Origin: Hyposmocoma kahamanoa | Lineage: Eukaryota > Arthropoda > Insecta > Lepidoptera > Cosmopterigidae | Length of the DNA stretch: 64,000 nt | Direction of reading: 5' to 3' | NCBI RefSeq assembly: GCF_003589595.1 | Contig: NW_020653993.1 | Location: 6,613,321-6,677,320, forward strand | Part shown: in pieces, positions 32,640-44,039 of the stretch | Position numbering within the stretch: position 1 is the first letter of the stretch | Layout of the letters: each line of letters opens with the position of its first letter | Notes under the pieces: generated by a model | Seen by the model: the letters and a program-made list of their open reading frames with translations, nothing else | Databases searched by the model: none | What the model was told of the DNA's origin: nothing | Made by a program: the position numbers and the translations under genes

Positions 32640-32950
32640 TTTTTATAACATCAAGGGATGGGACGAACAAGTTTTGGACCTGATAGTAAGCTACACGCCT
32701 GTCCATAACAGTTACAGTGCCAGTCAGAGCTTTAAATTGCAAAGATCTAAGGGGCACTACCACTGCGCCCGTCACCCTGAGACATAAGTTGACAAGTCCC
32801 ATGTACCTGTAATTTAACCAGCACCTTTAACCCTTCGTAACCGGAACACAGTAATGCTGACATTAGCGCTTGGCAGCAGAAATAGGTAAGGTGGCAGTAC
32901 TAACCTGGACGAACTCTTTCACAAGGAGCTCTACTGCTACTAAACTCATT
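32640..32950 (+). repeat. R1 repeat, full copy, followed by (TA)n
   Basis: It runs from TTATAACATCAAGGGATGGG to TTTCACAAGGAGCTCTACTG CTACTAAA. A (TA)n run follows at 32955-32980. Confidence 0.8.
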
Positions 32951-33349
32951 ATACTATATATATATATATATATATATATAGTATTTTTTGCAGACTATGT
33001 ATGTATGTATGAACTTACAAAAAAAATGACAATTAAAATGAACCTATACCGAGCAGTTGGACGAATAATGGGCCGTTGATGATTCAAATGAAACAAATTT
33101 ATTGCATAAGCGTGACCAACACTCAGTCGATATTCGAATGCAGCTTGCGAGCGGGCAACCCTTTCGCGCAACGATCTATCATTTTACTCCATCGTCAAAA
33201 AAGACTCATAAATATACATATTGTATTCCCTGCGAACTCTTCTAATAATAGTACTGATATTGTGTATATATGTTAACGGCAATGTGTATAACTCAGGGAT
33301 TCTATAAAATACCTAGTCATTCATTACCATGCCTGGCGTCTTTAGGCAA

Positions 33350-33392
33350 TGTATATAATAGTTAATAATTTTTAACTATTATACACATTTCC
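33350..33392. repeat. AT-rich hairpin
   Basis: AATGTATATAATAGTTAA pairs with TTAACTATTATACACATT. Nearby copies of the phrase AGGCATTGTATAGAATAC (33400-33430 and 34790-34830) suggest a small tandem family. Confidence 0.6.
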
Positions 33393-33779
33393 TAGGCATT
33401 ATATAGAATACCTAGGTATTGTATAGAAAGCTGGCCGTAGATTTGGCAAGTATTAAATGAAAAATTTAGAATAGTATCGAGGTGGTTCAAACCCTGCTAC
33501 GGTTTTTTTAGCAAAAACTTAATCTTCAATGCTTTACTTTAAGCGAACAAAGGAAAACTAATGTTCCTAAAAGTTTAATGCGTGCTTTGTTCCAAATTTT
33601 TATAATAAGTCAAAGAATTATTGGATTTACAGTCAAATATCAGATAATCACTTAATATAACAGTTTTGCTTAATGCAATAAACAGTCTGTTAAGTTAGAT
33701 TTGTGTAGCGTGCATATTTAGTGTATCAGTTTTTGTTGTTACTATAATGTAATTATATATATAATTCCACTTATACGCA

Positions 33780-34545
33780 GATGAATTGCAAATTTATAGA
33801 TATTTTTATGGAGCCAATATCCAATCTGCCATTGAAACTATTAAGGCACTTTTCCTATCATTTTCTCAAGCGGCTTCAATCCTTCTTACCGTTCAACAAC
33901 AAGGTAATGCTTGCTCAGTCCTTAGTACTCCCTCTTATCGACTATGCCGATGTTTGTTATTTGGACGCTACTGAGGAGCTGCTTAACAAACTGGAGCGCC
34001 TACAAATGTTCATATTCGGTTTACGTACACATGACCATATCTCTGAATTTCGAACTGAGGTGAAATGCCTCCCAATCCGAACTTCGCCGAAATATGCACG
34101 TTCTTTGTCTTCTTTATAAAATTCTAAATTACCCCCTGCTTCTCGAGTTCTTAGGTTTTCGCGATTGTTACACATAGGAAATGAAACTGTGTCCCCGTAT
34201 TCCTCCCTTATCCCCCAATTCCCTCTCAAAACGTACCTGTGACACTATTATATCCCCAATCCAAATCCAAGTTCTTCCACAATTTTTTTTACGGTAAGTG
34301 CAGCTCGTATGTGGAATAAACTACCTGCTGACATTCGTAACAGTCATCCGGTGGCATTTTTCAAACACAAATTAAAAGAGCACTTCCTGTCGAACGCGTT
34401 AGATAGTTAATCAGTAACATATTTTTGTAAGTTGGCTGGAAGAGATCTCTTATGGAGATAAGCTCAGCTTTATATATGTCCGTTGTAACGTGTTTTTTAT
34501 GTGTCTTTTCTTTGTACAATTAAGAATATATATAAAAATGTTGAA
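33780..34545 (+). pseudogene. LINE reverse transcriptase 3' fragment
   Basis: Frames encode AQSLVLPLIDYADVCYLDAT, EELLNKLERLQMFIFGLR and, further on, ARMWNKLPADIRNSHPVAFF with KHKLKEHFLS, the C-terminal tail of a Jockey/CR1-group RT. Frameshifts separate the pieces. A 3' untranslated region follows (AGTTGGCTGGAAGAGATCTC to about 34545). It is related to the fragment at 57760-58720. Confidence 0.8.
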
Positions 34546-35088
34546 AAAAAAAAGTAATTTTCTTAAACAATTATCACTTTTAGTAATTTAATTATCAATC
34601 TACTAATTAGTTACTTATTCTTACAAGCTGAACACTTGGCCGTCCATGAAATATTATATCACATTGCTTTGTGGACCCTCATTAAACAAATGTTATAGAT
34701 TACCTAATCCACATTCGGCATTAGAATTCGGAATTAGAATATCTAGTCGAAGTGCATAATTGAGTTTATTTCATACATTGCCTGACTGTTTTAGGCATTG
34801 TATAGAATACTTAGGTATTGTACAGAATACCGGATTACATACATTGCCGATAATATACAATATATAATGATGATATTAATAATGATATTACCTTCATTAT
34901 GAATTATTTTTTAACAAAGCGGTAAGGAACTGTTACTTATACACCATAGTTTTCATTATGTATTTGTGTACATATGATAATTTAGGTTATTTTTCACTTG
35001 GACCATTATTGTAGGTAAAGACATTAAAAATGGACACTATTAATTTTTAAGCCTAAGTTACCCATGCATTTTTCTTATAATTTAATTT
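34546..35088. other. 3' flank of gene D, nothing further
   Basis: AT-rich DNA. The second block of the ATTGTATAGAATAC phrase is here. Gene D reads into it from the right; ATTAAA about 10 bp after the stop may serve as its polyadenylation signal. Confidence 0.45.
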
Positions 35089-37278
35089 TTATGCCATTAG
35101 TTTCGAAATAAATTTACCAACATTATTGTAATTCGTATTTCGCACCAATTTACTAACATCTTTGATTCGCTTAAAACTTTGAGAAACGAGTTTTGTTTTG
35201 TCGTTATTATAGTCGTCATAACTATCATAATTGTCATTGTAGTGGCAGTCCCAATTTCCTCTTTTACGTGAACATCGTTTTATATTTATAGGATTTAAAT
35301 TAGAATTCTTTCTAAAATCGACGTTGTCTGAATTTGTATATTTATGTGACAACGTATTATTATTGTAATTATTACCATAATTATTACCATAATTATTACC
35401 ATAATTATTACCATTATTTACTTTTCCATGGTTTAAATTATTTTCAATCTTGCTTTCGTTGTGTTTTTTATTAACAAATTTCAAACTATTTTTGTAATTA
35501 TTGTTCGATCGGAATGACCTGTCCCTAAGACGAAGTTTAGCGCCAAAGTTATTATTATTTTGTAAGTAAATAGAATTTTGTGAAAATGCATTATTATGGT
35601 TTGTAATTTTTGTGTCATCTTTTGTGTTCAAATTATTTTGAATGTTGCCATTTTGTACATCAATTTCAATACCGTTTCGCTGTTGAAGATAATTGTTCAT
35701 GTTGTCATTATGATTGTTGTTGTAATTATTAAAATTTTCCGTTAAGCTCCGTCTCATTGCAATGTTAACATCGCCATTCTTAATAGAATTAACGTGTATT
35801 TGTTTTGAATTATCGTTACTAGTATCTTGACTAGAATTTGTTTGTGCATTTTTTGAATTAAGAAACTCATTATTTGTACCATTATTTACATTGTATTCAT
35901 CAATATTTTTCAAAAAACTCATTCTTTGTTTCCTGTTTTTAGATTTTTTTTTGTTTTTACCTTTCCTAACATGCTTTATTTTCTTACGAATTTTCACATT
36001 ATTATTATTAATAATACTTTGTCCGGCATTCGCATTGTTATCATTGTTTACATAAATGCCGGAGCCATGGTTGTAGTTATTATTCACAAAACGTCCGTTT
36101 CCTCGGTTGTTATTATTATTTACAGTACGACTTTTACCATAATTGTTGTTATTGTTTATTGTTATAGAACCGCCTTGACCTCTATTTTTACTCAATAATT
36201 TAAAATTGTTGTTATTAGTAATAATACTACTCCCATAACCTTTATTCATTAATTTAAAATTGTTATTGTTAGTAATAACACTACCGCCAAATCCCATTTG
36301 GTTATTGTTGTTAGTTACAATTTTCACCTTACCGTTATGGTTATTATTATTCGTAATTGTAAGAACTTGCCGTCCGTTTCCCATTTGATTATTCTTGTAA
36401 TTAAGTTTTGTATTCCCAAAAATATAACGGTTGTTATTATTGTTGCGCGAATTAACTCTATATCCATTGTAATTGTTATTGTTAGTAATTGTTGTTACTA
36501 ATGCTTCAGGTCTATAATCATTATTATTACCATGATAATTTAGTTTGGTATTGCCACGATAATTATCTTTGGTGCCATAATTAACTTTGTTGACATAATT
36601 ACCTAAATTACCATTATTGCCTTTAATACCGTAACTCAGAATTGAAGGTTTATTAATGCCAGTGAATCCTATGTCGTTATTATTATTGATAGTTTCATAG
36701 GAGTCATAATCGAATGTATTTCCAAAGTTGTTGTTATTAGTTATGCCTCCATTTACATCTACATAGCTATAACTATACCCATTATTATTCTTAATAAATA
36801 CATTATTATTATTATTGTTATTGTTATAAATACTTCGTTTTGCTGAAGGGACGTTTAAGGCTTTTAGATCATTTACGTTGCTACTTCCTTTAATCTCAGA
36901 TAGTTTTGAATTTACGTTGTCGCGTATATAAGCACGATTTTTTTTACTATGTCTTCTTTTTTTTTTAGATCTTAAGTCCTTTCTATCTTGAATCAAATTA
37001 TAGATATCTATTTCGTTGTAATTATCTGATGATCTGAATGAAGGAATATTTTTAATTAATTGGTCATCACAAATTTGTTTGCAGTCACGTATATAAGTGC
37101 ACCGTGGGACTTTGCAGTTGAAATCTAGACATAAAGTATCGTATATTGATTTGCAGTCATTTGTACACAGATGAAATTTTTGACACAGGGCATCGTCGAT
37201 TTTCCCTTCGCAGTCGTATAGATTCTCACTGAAATCTTCATGAGATGAACTCTTCGCTTCGTCCAGATCTTCTGTGCA
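35089..37278 (-). CDS. Gene D exon 2: Cys-rich module plus long Asn-rich region
   Basis: This exon encodes 729 residues and a stop; with exon 1 the protein is 752 aa, the largest of the family. The acceptor is ATTATCTTCAG and the first codon is TGC (Cys-Thr-Glu-Asp). The module has the core C-x5-C-x3-C-x7-C, then C-x5-C-x3-C, with one extra Cys, and the motif CTNDCKSIYDTLC matches CTKACEAVYDILC of A and B. The rest is rich in Asn with little Gly: ITNNNNFK-type and NNNNYG blocks, a basic segment in the middle (RKGKNKKKSKNRKQR), four NNYG repeats, and a Cys-containing C-terminal part (CSRKRGNWDCHYND). The in-frame residues before Cys are intron read-through. A secreted, mostly disordered protein is inferred. 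Confidence 0.8.
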   Translation of the reverse strand, partial: CTEDLDEAKSSSHEDFSENLYDCEGKIDDALCQKFHLCTNDCKSIYDTLCLDFNCKVPRCTYIRDCKQICDDQLIKNIPSFRSSDNYNEIDIYNLIQDRKDLRSKKKRRHSKKNRAYIRDNVNSKLSEIKGSSNVNDLKALNVPSAKRSIYNNNNNNNNVFIKNNNGYSYSYVDVNGGITNNNNFGNTFDYDSYETINNNNDIGFTGINKPSILSYGIKGNNGNLGNYVNKVNYGTKDNYRGNTKLNYHGNNNDYRPEALVTTITNNNNYNGYRVNSRNNNNNRYIFGNTKLNYKNNQMGNGRQVLTITNNNNHNGKVKIVTNNNNQMGFGGSVITNNNNFKLMNKGYGSSIITNNNNFKLLSKNRGQGGSITINNNNNYGKSRTVNNNNNRGNGRFVNNNYNHGSGIYVNNDNNANAGQSIINNNNVKIRKKIKHVRKGKNKKKSKNRKQRMSFLKNIDEYNVNNGTNNEFLNSKNAQTNSSQDTSNDNSKQIHVNSIKNGDVNIAMRRSLTENFNNYNNNHNDNMNNYLQQRNGIEIDVQNGNIQNNLNTKDDTKITNHNNAFSQNSIYLQNNNNFGAKLRLRDRSFRSNNNYKNSLKFVNKKHNESKIENNLNHGKVNNGNNYGNNYGNNYGNNYNNNTLSHKYTNSDNVDFRKNSNLNPINIKRCSRKRGNWDCHYNDNYDSYDDYNNDKTKLVSQSFKRIKDVSKLVRNTNYNNVGKFISKLMA

Positions 37279-37394
37279 CTGAAGATAATTAATGAGTTGC
37301 TTAAAAGTATACCCAAAATTACACATTGCCTACATTAAAACGACGTCAATGACAACAATAAATATCAAATAGATCGCACCTGTACGTGTCATGA

Positions 37395-37570
37395 ACTACG
37401 TATTCACCGAATTTCATTAAAATCCATTCAGCCGTTTTGGTTTAATTAAATAAGAAACTTTCTTGTAATTTTTGAGTTTATTAAATGGCACGATGCTTAA
37501 CCACTCTGATATTCATATTCATCGAAGGATTTTTTCTAAATGTTCTATCTTTGTATTAATAATTATAACA
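37395..37570. repeat. Repeat fragments in gene D intron
   Basis: 37400-37445 (GAATTTCATTAAAATCCATT, CAGCCGTTTTGG) is a common moth repeat phrase. 37500-37570 (TCGAAGGATTTTTTCTAAAT, ATCTTTGTATTAATAATTA) is the tail of SINE S1. Confidence 0.6.
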
Positions 37571-37751
37571 AACTTTCTTGTTGAATTAGGAAGATTATCG
37601 AGAAATATTCTTTCGGTTGTTCTGGAACGCATTCACCGTTATGTAAATGATGTTATGACCAATGGTCGGAAAAAGGTGTTCCACGTTTATAAATACATGT
37701 ATATACGTAACTACATAGAGTTGTTAAAACCACCAAATATTAATTAATTAA

Positions 37752-37908
37752 ATGATTATCACTAGTATCAGGTTTCTTACCACGGTATGACTTCTTTTTA
37801 TTTTCCCGATATTTCGGAACGGTTGCACGCTCCATGGTCACGGGTTGAGTTGAGTCAACCCGTGACCATACATACCGTGGTAAGAAACCTGATACTAGTG
37901 ATAATCAT
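37752..37908. repeat. Foldback element with nested hairpins
   Basis: Perfect 38-bp arms at 37752-37789 and 37871-37908 begin ATGATTATCACTAGTATCAG. Between them lies a second perfect hairpin with 15-bp arms (ATGGTCACGGGTTGA at 37834-37848 and its complement at 37855-37869) and a 6-base loop. Confidence 0.9.
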
Positions 37909-38449
37909 ATAGTGAATAACCACGAAAGTCTTAAAATCTATATTAATTAATTACCTTTTCGAATTCTGGATTTCCGGAAACAGTTTTACTGCATCGTGAC
38001 CATTCTCTTTACTTTTTATTTTCTGCTTGGGTAAAAGGTTAGTAATCTGTTGTATTTTTTTTACATGGCACCATTAGAAATTACTTTAAAAACCAACTTC
38101 GCCTTCCTAGGTCAGTAGTTTTGTCTTACCTACTATGCAATAAAACCATTTCCGGAAATCCGGAATCCGAAAACGTAATTTATTAATATTTGGTGGTTAT
38201 AATAATTCTATGTCGCTCCTTGTGGCTATATCCATACATGTTTTTCCAACCATTGGTTATGCTTTTAAACATAGCATTCTGACAGGTTGGATTAGATTGG
38301 AATTCCACGAAACCCACGGCCCGCTGTACTGCCTTGTCATAACTAACGCGAACGCATTTCGGTAACTTTCGAGATATTGGCACCTAAAGTTTCTTTGAAA
38401 AATGTAAATTGCGCTGATTTTGCTTAACAACAAAGGAAGTATTTTTTTA

Positions 38450-38750
38450 TAATATCTAGTAACGGGCCGAACAAGTTGTGTGCCGTCCATAACAGTTCTC
38501 TGCTTTAAATACAAGGATCTGACGGGCACTTCTACTGCGCCGGTCACCCTGAGACAATGTCGGAGTAGCTATAGACTAATGAGTTGACAAGTCTCATGTG
38601 CCTGTAATTTCACCAGCACCCTTACCCTTCCAAACCGGAAGGCCGTAATGCTTACATTATTGCTTGGCGGCAGAAATAGGTAAGGTTAGGTACTCCAGTA
38701 TTTCTCTGGGCGAATTATTTCACAAGGAGTTCTAATGCTGCTAAAATAAT
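38450..38750 (+). repeat. R1 repeat in gene D intron
   Basis: GCCGAACAAGTTGTGTGCC, CGGTCACCCTGAGACA, then an insertion of about 35 bp, then AGTTGACAAGTCTCATGTGC and on to GGAGTTCTAATGCTGCTAAA. Confidence 0.75.
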
Positions 38751-39244
38751 ATTTTGCAGAATGTTGATAACTCCATACCGCTAAAAATGTCGATTGCGTT
38801 AGTTATTAGGAGGACAGTATAAATCACGCGAACAAAGGCCCAGCATATCGTTTTCGATAAGGTGTTTTATTCATACCTAGGGAGAAAGATAAACTGTCTC
38901 AATGTGAATTAGACTTACCTACCTTCCACACCTACTTTCCATTAAGTCAGATTTTTGATAAAACTGAAATTATATTTAAAATTATTCAAAAATAACTTAC
39001 GTCAGGCTCTGGTGTGTCCTATGGTAAAAAAAGAAAGAATTAGTTTATTTCTTACTAATCAATGCATCCCAAACAAAGTGGCTTCATAATTTCATTATTG
39101 TTGTACCCTACTATGGGGAATTCCACTGTTTAAGATCCGTCCCCTAACCATCTCACTTAAAAGTATTATGTAGTTCAACCGTATACATTTTCGAAATTCA
39201 ATCCTGTATTTCACTCTGAATTTCAGACTGACTTTGATATTAAA

Positions 39245-39457
39245 CGGTTAGTGTCCAGGTAGTCGGTGCCTGGCGACGACCTGGTTGGCTTTACCGTTTG
39301 CATTGTGGGCATTGAACGTGAAGAAGGCAGAACCAATTTGGGAGATGAACTTTCTGAATTGGTTCTGGTCTGAGTGTTCTGGATTCAGAGTGAATTCCAA
39401 TGTTCTGGTACTCATTGTATAGGGATTTCCCTGGTATGAGACCTTAGTGCGATTCAC
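39245..39457 (-). other. Unassigned coding-like fragment in gene D intron
   Basis: A minus-strand open frame with balanced composition encodes NPYTMSTRTLEFTLNPEHSD, QNQFRKFISQIGSAFFTFNA and ends VVARHRLPGH. It is less AT-rich than its neighbours and looks like protein-coding sequence, but I recognise no family. It has no ATG at the open-frame start and no clear splice sites, so a captured or transposon-borne fragment is more likely than a host gene. Confidence 0.3.
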
Positions 39458-39989
39458 GATATCAAAATATCGTTGAAGTTACGTACTCGTTCGATCGAAG
39501 TCCTATCCAAAATGGGTATTTACGTATCACTTGAACAAACGTTGATATGAGTAGAATCGAAACGTAACGACTAATGAATGACATCTTGGATTGTGAAATT
39601 TTACATTTAGTCATCGAAAGTCTATTGAAAGAACTGTCATATTTTTGCAGAATACGCATTGACCTACCAAAAGGTCGATGAGAATACGTAGGACTTGTCG
39701 TTTAGAGTCAATTTAAGTTCGATTCATATACCTACCAGGATATACGCTTTAATGACATTTGGATCGAACGACTTTAAAATTGGACTTGTTGACGTTAGCT
39801 GTCACACGTGAATACGGATCGCTATCGTAACGGTTTGATTACGTGAATCACCCCCCAGGCAATTGCTGTGGTTGTTTAGCACATTATTATTTTGGATGTC
39901 AATTTTAGACTCTCGCATCTCCCATAGCCTAAAAAATTAATTTTAAGCTTTGAAATGAGAGTAGTAAATGGAGAGCCGGTATTCCCCGG

Positions 39990-40240
39990 CAATGGCACAG
40001 TCGGCCGGAGTCAGGGATTCTGGTTCAGGAACCGGCAAACAATGTGTGCCGTATCGAGCAAGACGGCCTTCTGTATTTGTGCTGGAAGCTCAAGCTGTTC
40101 GCGAGGTTGACTCTAACTAACCCGTTTGTGGTCAAAACAATTGGGATTATTTCAGTGGAAATCACATCCCACATGTCGATGATCTCGTCCACCTGATTCA
40201 CGAGACCCTCGTCATGCGGGATGGCAACGTTCACAAGAAA
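39990..40240 (-). pseudogene. LINE C-terminal fragment
   Basis: The minus strand encodes VAIPHDEGLVNQVDEIIDMW, then STEIIPIVLTTNGLVRVNL and CSIRHTLFAGS. This matches the conserved 3' end of an insect LINE polyprotein (DIAIPHD...EIVDMW...VPIV...G). It is a fragment and lies antisense to nothing; it is within the gene D intron. Confidence 0.65.
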
Positions 40241-40488
40241 TACCCTGATTAATATTATTATACGTGACCTCCGCCTATACCAACGAGAGACAGACGTATT
40301 AGTAATTGCACTTCATCATCATCATGTACGTCAAATTGCTGGCCACGGGTCTCCTCTGTGGAAGTCTTTCGGAGTACACCACATTGCCCCAATCTTGGTT
40401 GAGGACAACACAAGTTACGAACTTAAGTGAACCGGAGATACAGGTTTCATAAGCCGCATTATGAACCGTTATCATTACTTCCTTCGTC

Positions 40489-40565
40489 CGTTTGCCAATG
40501 ACTTCCTTCATTTAATAAAATCTTTGTAAAATGTACGAAATCATAAAGGAAGTCATTGGCAAACG
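40489..40565. repeat. Inverted repeat
   Basis: Perfect 20-bp arms: CGTTTGCCAATGACTTCCTT (40489-40508) and its complement (40546-40565), with a 37-base spacer. Next to exon 1 of gene D. Confidence 0.85.
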
Positions 40566-40651
40566 TACTTTCATTAGGCTACACTGGTCGTGTTCTGGTA
40601 TGAGTCCGGTGGCCAACAAAGAACGTACTTGGTATATGGTAGAAAACTTAC

Positions 40652-40720
40652 CAAACTCACTACGAGAATCGGTATCCAACCCAATACAATGAGATTAAGA
40701 AAAATATTATCCATATTCAT
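40652..40720 (-). CDS. Gene D exon 1: signal peptide
   Basis: The 23 codons from ATG (40720; a second in-frame ATG is at 40714) encode MNMDNIFLNLIVLGWIPILV plus three residues, a typical hydrophobic leader. The donor GTAAGTTTTC follows at 40651, phase 0, and fits the phase-0 exon at 37278. The intron is 3373 bp and holds R1, LINE, foldback and SINE pieces. The upstream DNA contains the family promoter motif, which supports this exon. Confidence 0.65.
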
Positions 40721-40870
40721 TACACATGTAGGAATAAATTTCAGTACAAAGTACTACTACTACCGTAGCTTATTAAACGTAGGTAGAATACATATAATTC
40801 AATAATTGAATATGTTGAAAGCGTTGTTTATGTGAGAACAACATATAAATACTAATTGCCTTATTATAAG
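40721..40870 (-). promoter_or_regulatory. Promoter of gene D (diverged family promoter module)
   Basis: On the minus strand: TAATAAGGCAATTA (40866-40853), then TATTTATATG (40851-40842), then TTGTTCTCACATAAAC. The order is as in A, B and C, but the spacer between the first two elements is about 11 bp shorter and the flanks are not alignable by eye. Confidence 0.5.
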
Positions 40871-41204
40871 TTACATTTATTGTCAAAACTTCAGTTGTAG
40901 CGACGTGAGCACGAACGCCACTTGACTGGCGGTTGAATGAAAATAATTTTAAACTTTACGCGACTTCAATAAAGGCTTTTGTTTTTGGCCATAATGTGTC
41001 CATATCGAAATAACACACTGGTGAACTAAAATAAACGGTCGGTTTCACATTAATTGCATTATCTTTTAAACTACACAGGATAGCTTCTTGAAATACTGAA
41101 AAGAATATCAAACAGAAGGCATATTTTAATAATAGCTCCTATGGCTTGATTTACAATGCATCAGAACGGAATGGCAGCAAATTTTTGTAACGAAATTGTA
41201 CTTT

Positions 41205-41490
41205 TTTTTATAATCCCAAGCGACGAGACGAACAAGTCGTGTGCCTGGTGGTAAGCGACACGCCTATCCATAACAGTTGCAGTGCCACTCAGAGCTTGCA
41301 AAGATCTTAGGGGCACTACCACTGCGCCCGTCACCCTGAGACATAAGTTGACAAGTCCCATGTGCCTGTAATTTCACCAGCACGCTTACCCTTCGAAACT
41401 GGAACGCAGTAATGCTCATATTACTGTTTGGCGGCTGAAACACGGAAATATGGACGAACTGTTTCACAAGGAGCTCTACTGCTACTAAAC
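41205..41490 (+). repeat. R1 repeat
   Basis: GACGAACAAGTCGTGTGCCT through CTGTTTGGCGGCTGAAACAC to TCACAAGGAGCTCTACTGCT. A foldback element follows directly. Confidence 0.8.
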
Positions 41491-41494
41491 TTTC

Positions 41495-41607
41495 GTAACG
41501 TACAAACTAGATACGATACGCTGGCTGAGGGAACACCCGAAACTGCACAGGTATTATCCGGAAGATACACGACCTGTTTTTTGGCTCGTATCTAGTTTGT
41601 ACGTTAC
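41495..41607. repeat. Foldback element R6, copy 1
   Basis: Perfect 22-bp arms; the left starts GTAACGTACAAACTAGATAC (41495) and the right arm ends at 41607. A diverged second copy is at 56975-57065. Confidence 0.85.
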
Positions 41608-41914
41608 ACAATGTCATAAAACACATTATGCTATTATTACAAAAATATGCTCCCAATGCGTTCCGCGGCAATGAAAATTGAGCCTAAGTCTGACGTAATA
41701 ATAAATAATTAGTTACCAACTCTTTGCCTTCTGACTTGGTACCTACCTCCTGCTTGAAACGAGACGATCTGTTATTGGCCATACTAACAAACACAATTTA
41801 TTTCTGTTACATCTCAAGGAAAATACTGTTCATCGTCTGAAATAAATAAATATATTGACAGCGTATCAGCTGACATTTCGCTCAGATTCCAAGTTGTAAT
41901 CCCTAGCTCTCCTG

Positions 41915-42090
41915 CATTAATAGAGACACTGCCACTGCGCCCGTCACCGTGGGACTTAAAGTTGATAAATCCCGTGTGCCCTTGCCCTTCAAAATCGGAA
42001 CGCAGTGAAGCTCAAATTACTACTTCGCAGCAAAAATATATTATACTTCCCTAGACGGACTTTTCAATAAGGAGCTCTACTGCTACTAAA
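41915..42090 (+). repeat. R1 repeat, diverged partial copy
   Basis: ACACTGCCACTGCGCCCGTC, then ACTTCGCAGCAAAAATA and AAGGAGCTCTACTGCTACTA. Confidence 0.7.
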
Positions 42091-42099
42091 ATATTGCCA

Positions 42100-43600
42100 A
42101 TACGAACATCAATACCAAAAATCAATGCTAGGAACACCATTTCATAATTAATGGACTAAAATAATCGGCATTTTGGATGAAACCATCTCATATGATCAAG
42201 ACTATGAAGATTAGAACTTACCCAACCCAGACGAGTCGAAGAACGACCCACAGCCTTGACTTATGTGTTGAGTGACGCTTATTACTGAGTGATAACTTTG
42301 ACAGCTCTCAAATTATGCGTAATGAATAGGTAATCGTTAATGCAATTTAACTCAAGTCATTAAAGACGGTTGACTTCAGATTTATTAATGCGGGTGATAA
42401 AAAGGTGGGATGACGATAAAAAAGGTCGCATCGTCATAGTTCCAAGAACTATAAAGTGACTTACGGTTCATCGACAAGATCTGTAGACTCCAAAAGATGA
42501 CATGATTGTTGGATATTGAGATCAACCTTGCAGAGGCAAAGCTAAAGACTCATAGGCCACCAATAGCCCCAATGTCACTATCATGATATACCCGTGAGCG
42601 CATAGAATGGAGTGAAGAAGAATATATTAGAGTGATATTTTGATAATAAGGGGAAAATATACAGACAACAGAAATAACTTTGTGCGCAAGTGTAGTTTGA
42701 GGAAGAGGTTGCGTACAGTAAGAAACATACATATAGGTATGTATGGGCCAGTACCTACTACTTCAGAAGAACGCATGGAATCAGAGGTTACAGAAAACAA
42801 ATCTAGACTGCTAAAAAAAATGTAAATGAGATCTTGAACGAACATTCTGAATCTTTTTTGTTGGAATTAAGTGACAATCCACAATCAATGCACGACAGCT
42901 TTTGGCTCTACACCCTCAAATTGTGAATGAGTACCTGTAGCACATGAGCATCCATCTAAAAGAGAAGCTTCAACCTGAATCTCACAGAGCAAGCTGGGGA
43001 CGAGCTTGACCGACTTGTTGGAAGCCGAAATCCCTCATCACTTGCTTCATGGCTTGAAACAAACACGTATCGAAGAATGGAATGGAAAAATAATCCACAG
43101 TACCATCTTCGGAATCCGGTATTCAGCACGCACTATCTCACGGTGGCAACGCGTAATATTGAATATTTTATAACATACCTACTTTTTTCAAGAAGAAATT
43201 ATCTTGCGTGTTAATATTATGATATTTGTAATATTTGTAACCGACCGTTTATTTTTTCTCGCCAAGTATGTTTATACGTGCGTAGGATTAACATCCATAA
43301 CTATACTAAATCGATTTCAATTCGCAGAAAGGCTAACAATACTTTTCCATTTTATGTTTGTATTATTTTTTGTCTTGTACGTTTTTGTTTATGTGTAACT
43401 ACAATAAGTAAGCGATTAAAGTTTGTTTAAAAATGTACGTACTGGGTTCAAAGTTTTTCCAAATATTTTGCAGGCGTTGTACAATTCTATTCACGCAAAT
43501 AATTCCTTTTTACATTCGTGGCTGAGGTAATTTTACAATGGTTTGGAAGTGAAAAAAGACCAAGGATAAGCAACAGAATTATGCAGCTTATCTAACATTG
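42100..43600. other. No gene seen
   Basis: 1.5 kb between R1 copies. Short overlapping frames on both strands (42550-42845) show no domain and are not supported. Confidence 0.45.
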
Positions 43601-43604
43601 GTCT

Positions 43605-43920
43605 TTCATTTATGATGCCAAGTGGAGGGATGAACAAAGTCGTGCACCTGGTGGTAAGCTGGTAAGCGACACGCCAGTCCATAGCAGTTCCAGTGCCACT
43701 CAGAGCTTTAAATCGCAAATATCTGAGAGGCACTGCCACTGTGCCCGTCACCTTTAAACATAGATTGATAAGTCTCAAGTGCCTCTACTTTTACCAGCAC
43801 CCTTACTCTTCAAATCCGAAAAGCAATAATTAAAGCTCACACTGATTGGCGGAATAAATAAGTAAGATGGCAGTACCTCCCTGGACGAATTTCTTTCACA
43901 AAGAGCTCTACTGCTCCAAA
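43605..43920 (+). repeat. R1 repeat, full diverged copy
   Basis: ATGCCAAGTGGAGGGATGAA through CACTCAGAGCTTTAAATCGC to CTTTCACAAAGAGCTCTACT. Confidence 0.8.
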
Positions 43921-44039
43921 AATTTACTGCTCTATTCCTAATTCATTTATTCATGAAAACACAGGTCTTATAGAGTTACCATACTATTTTTAGAATTTGG
44001 GGCCGTACTTGTGTTTTATGCAACAAAAGTCGGTGACCT

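Noticed and set aside
42550..42845. Overlapping short frames on both strands
   Set aside because: No domain, no splice context, and each mirrors the other.
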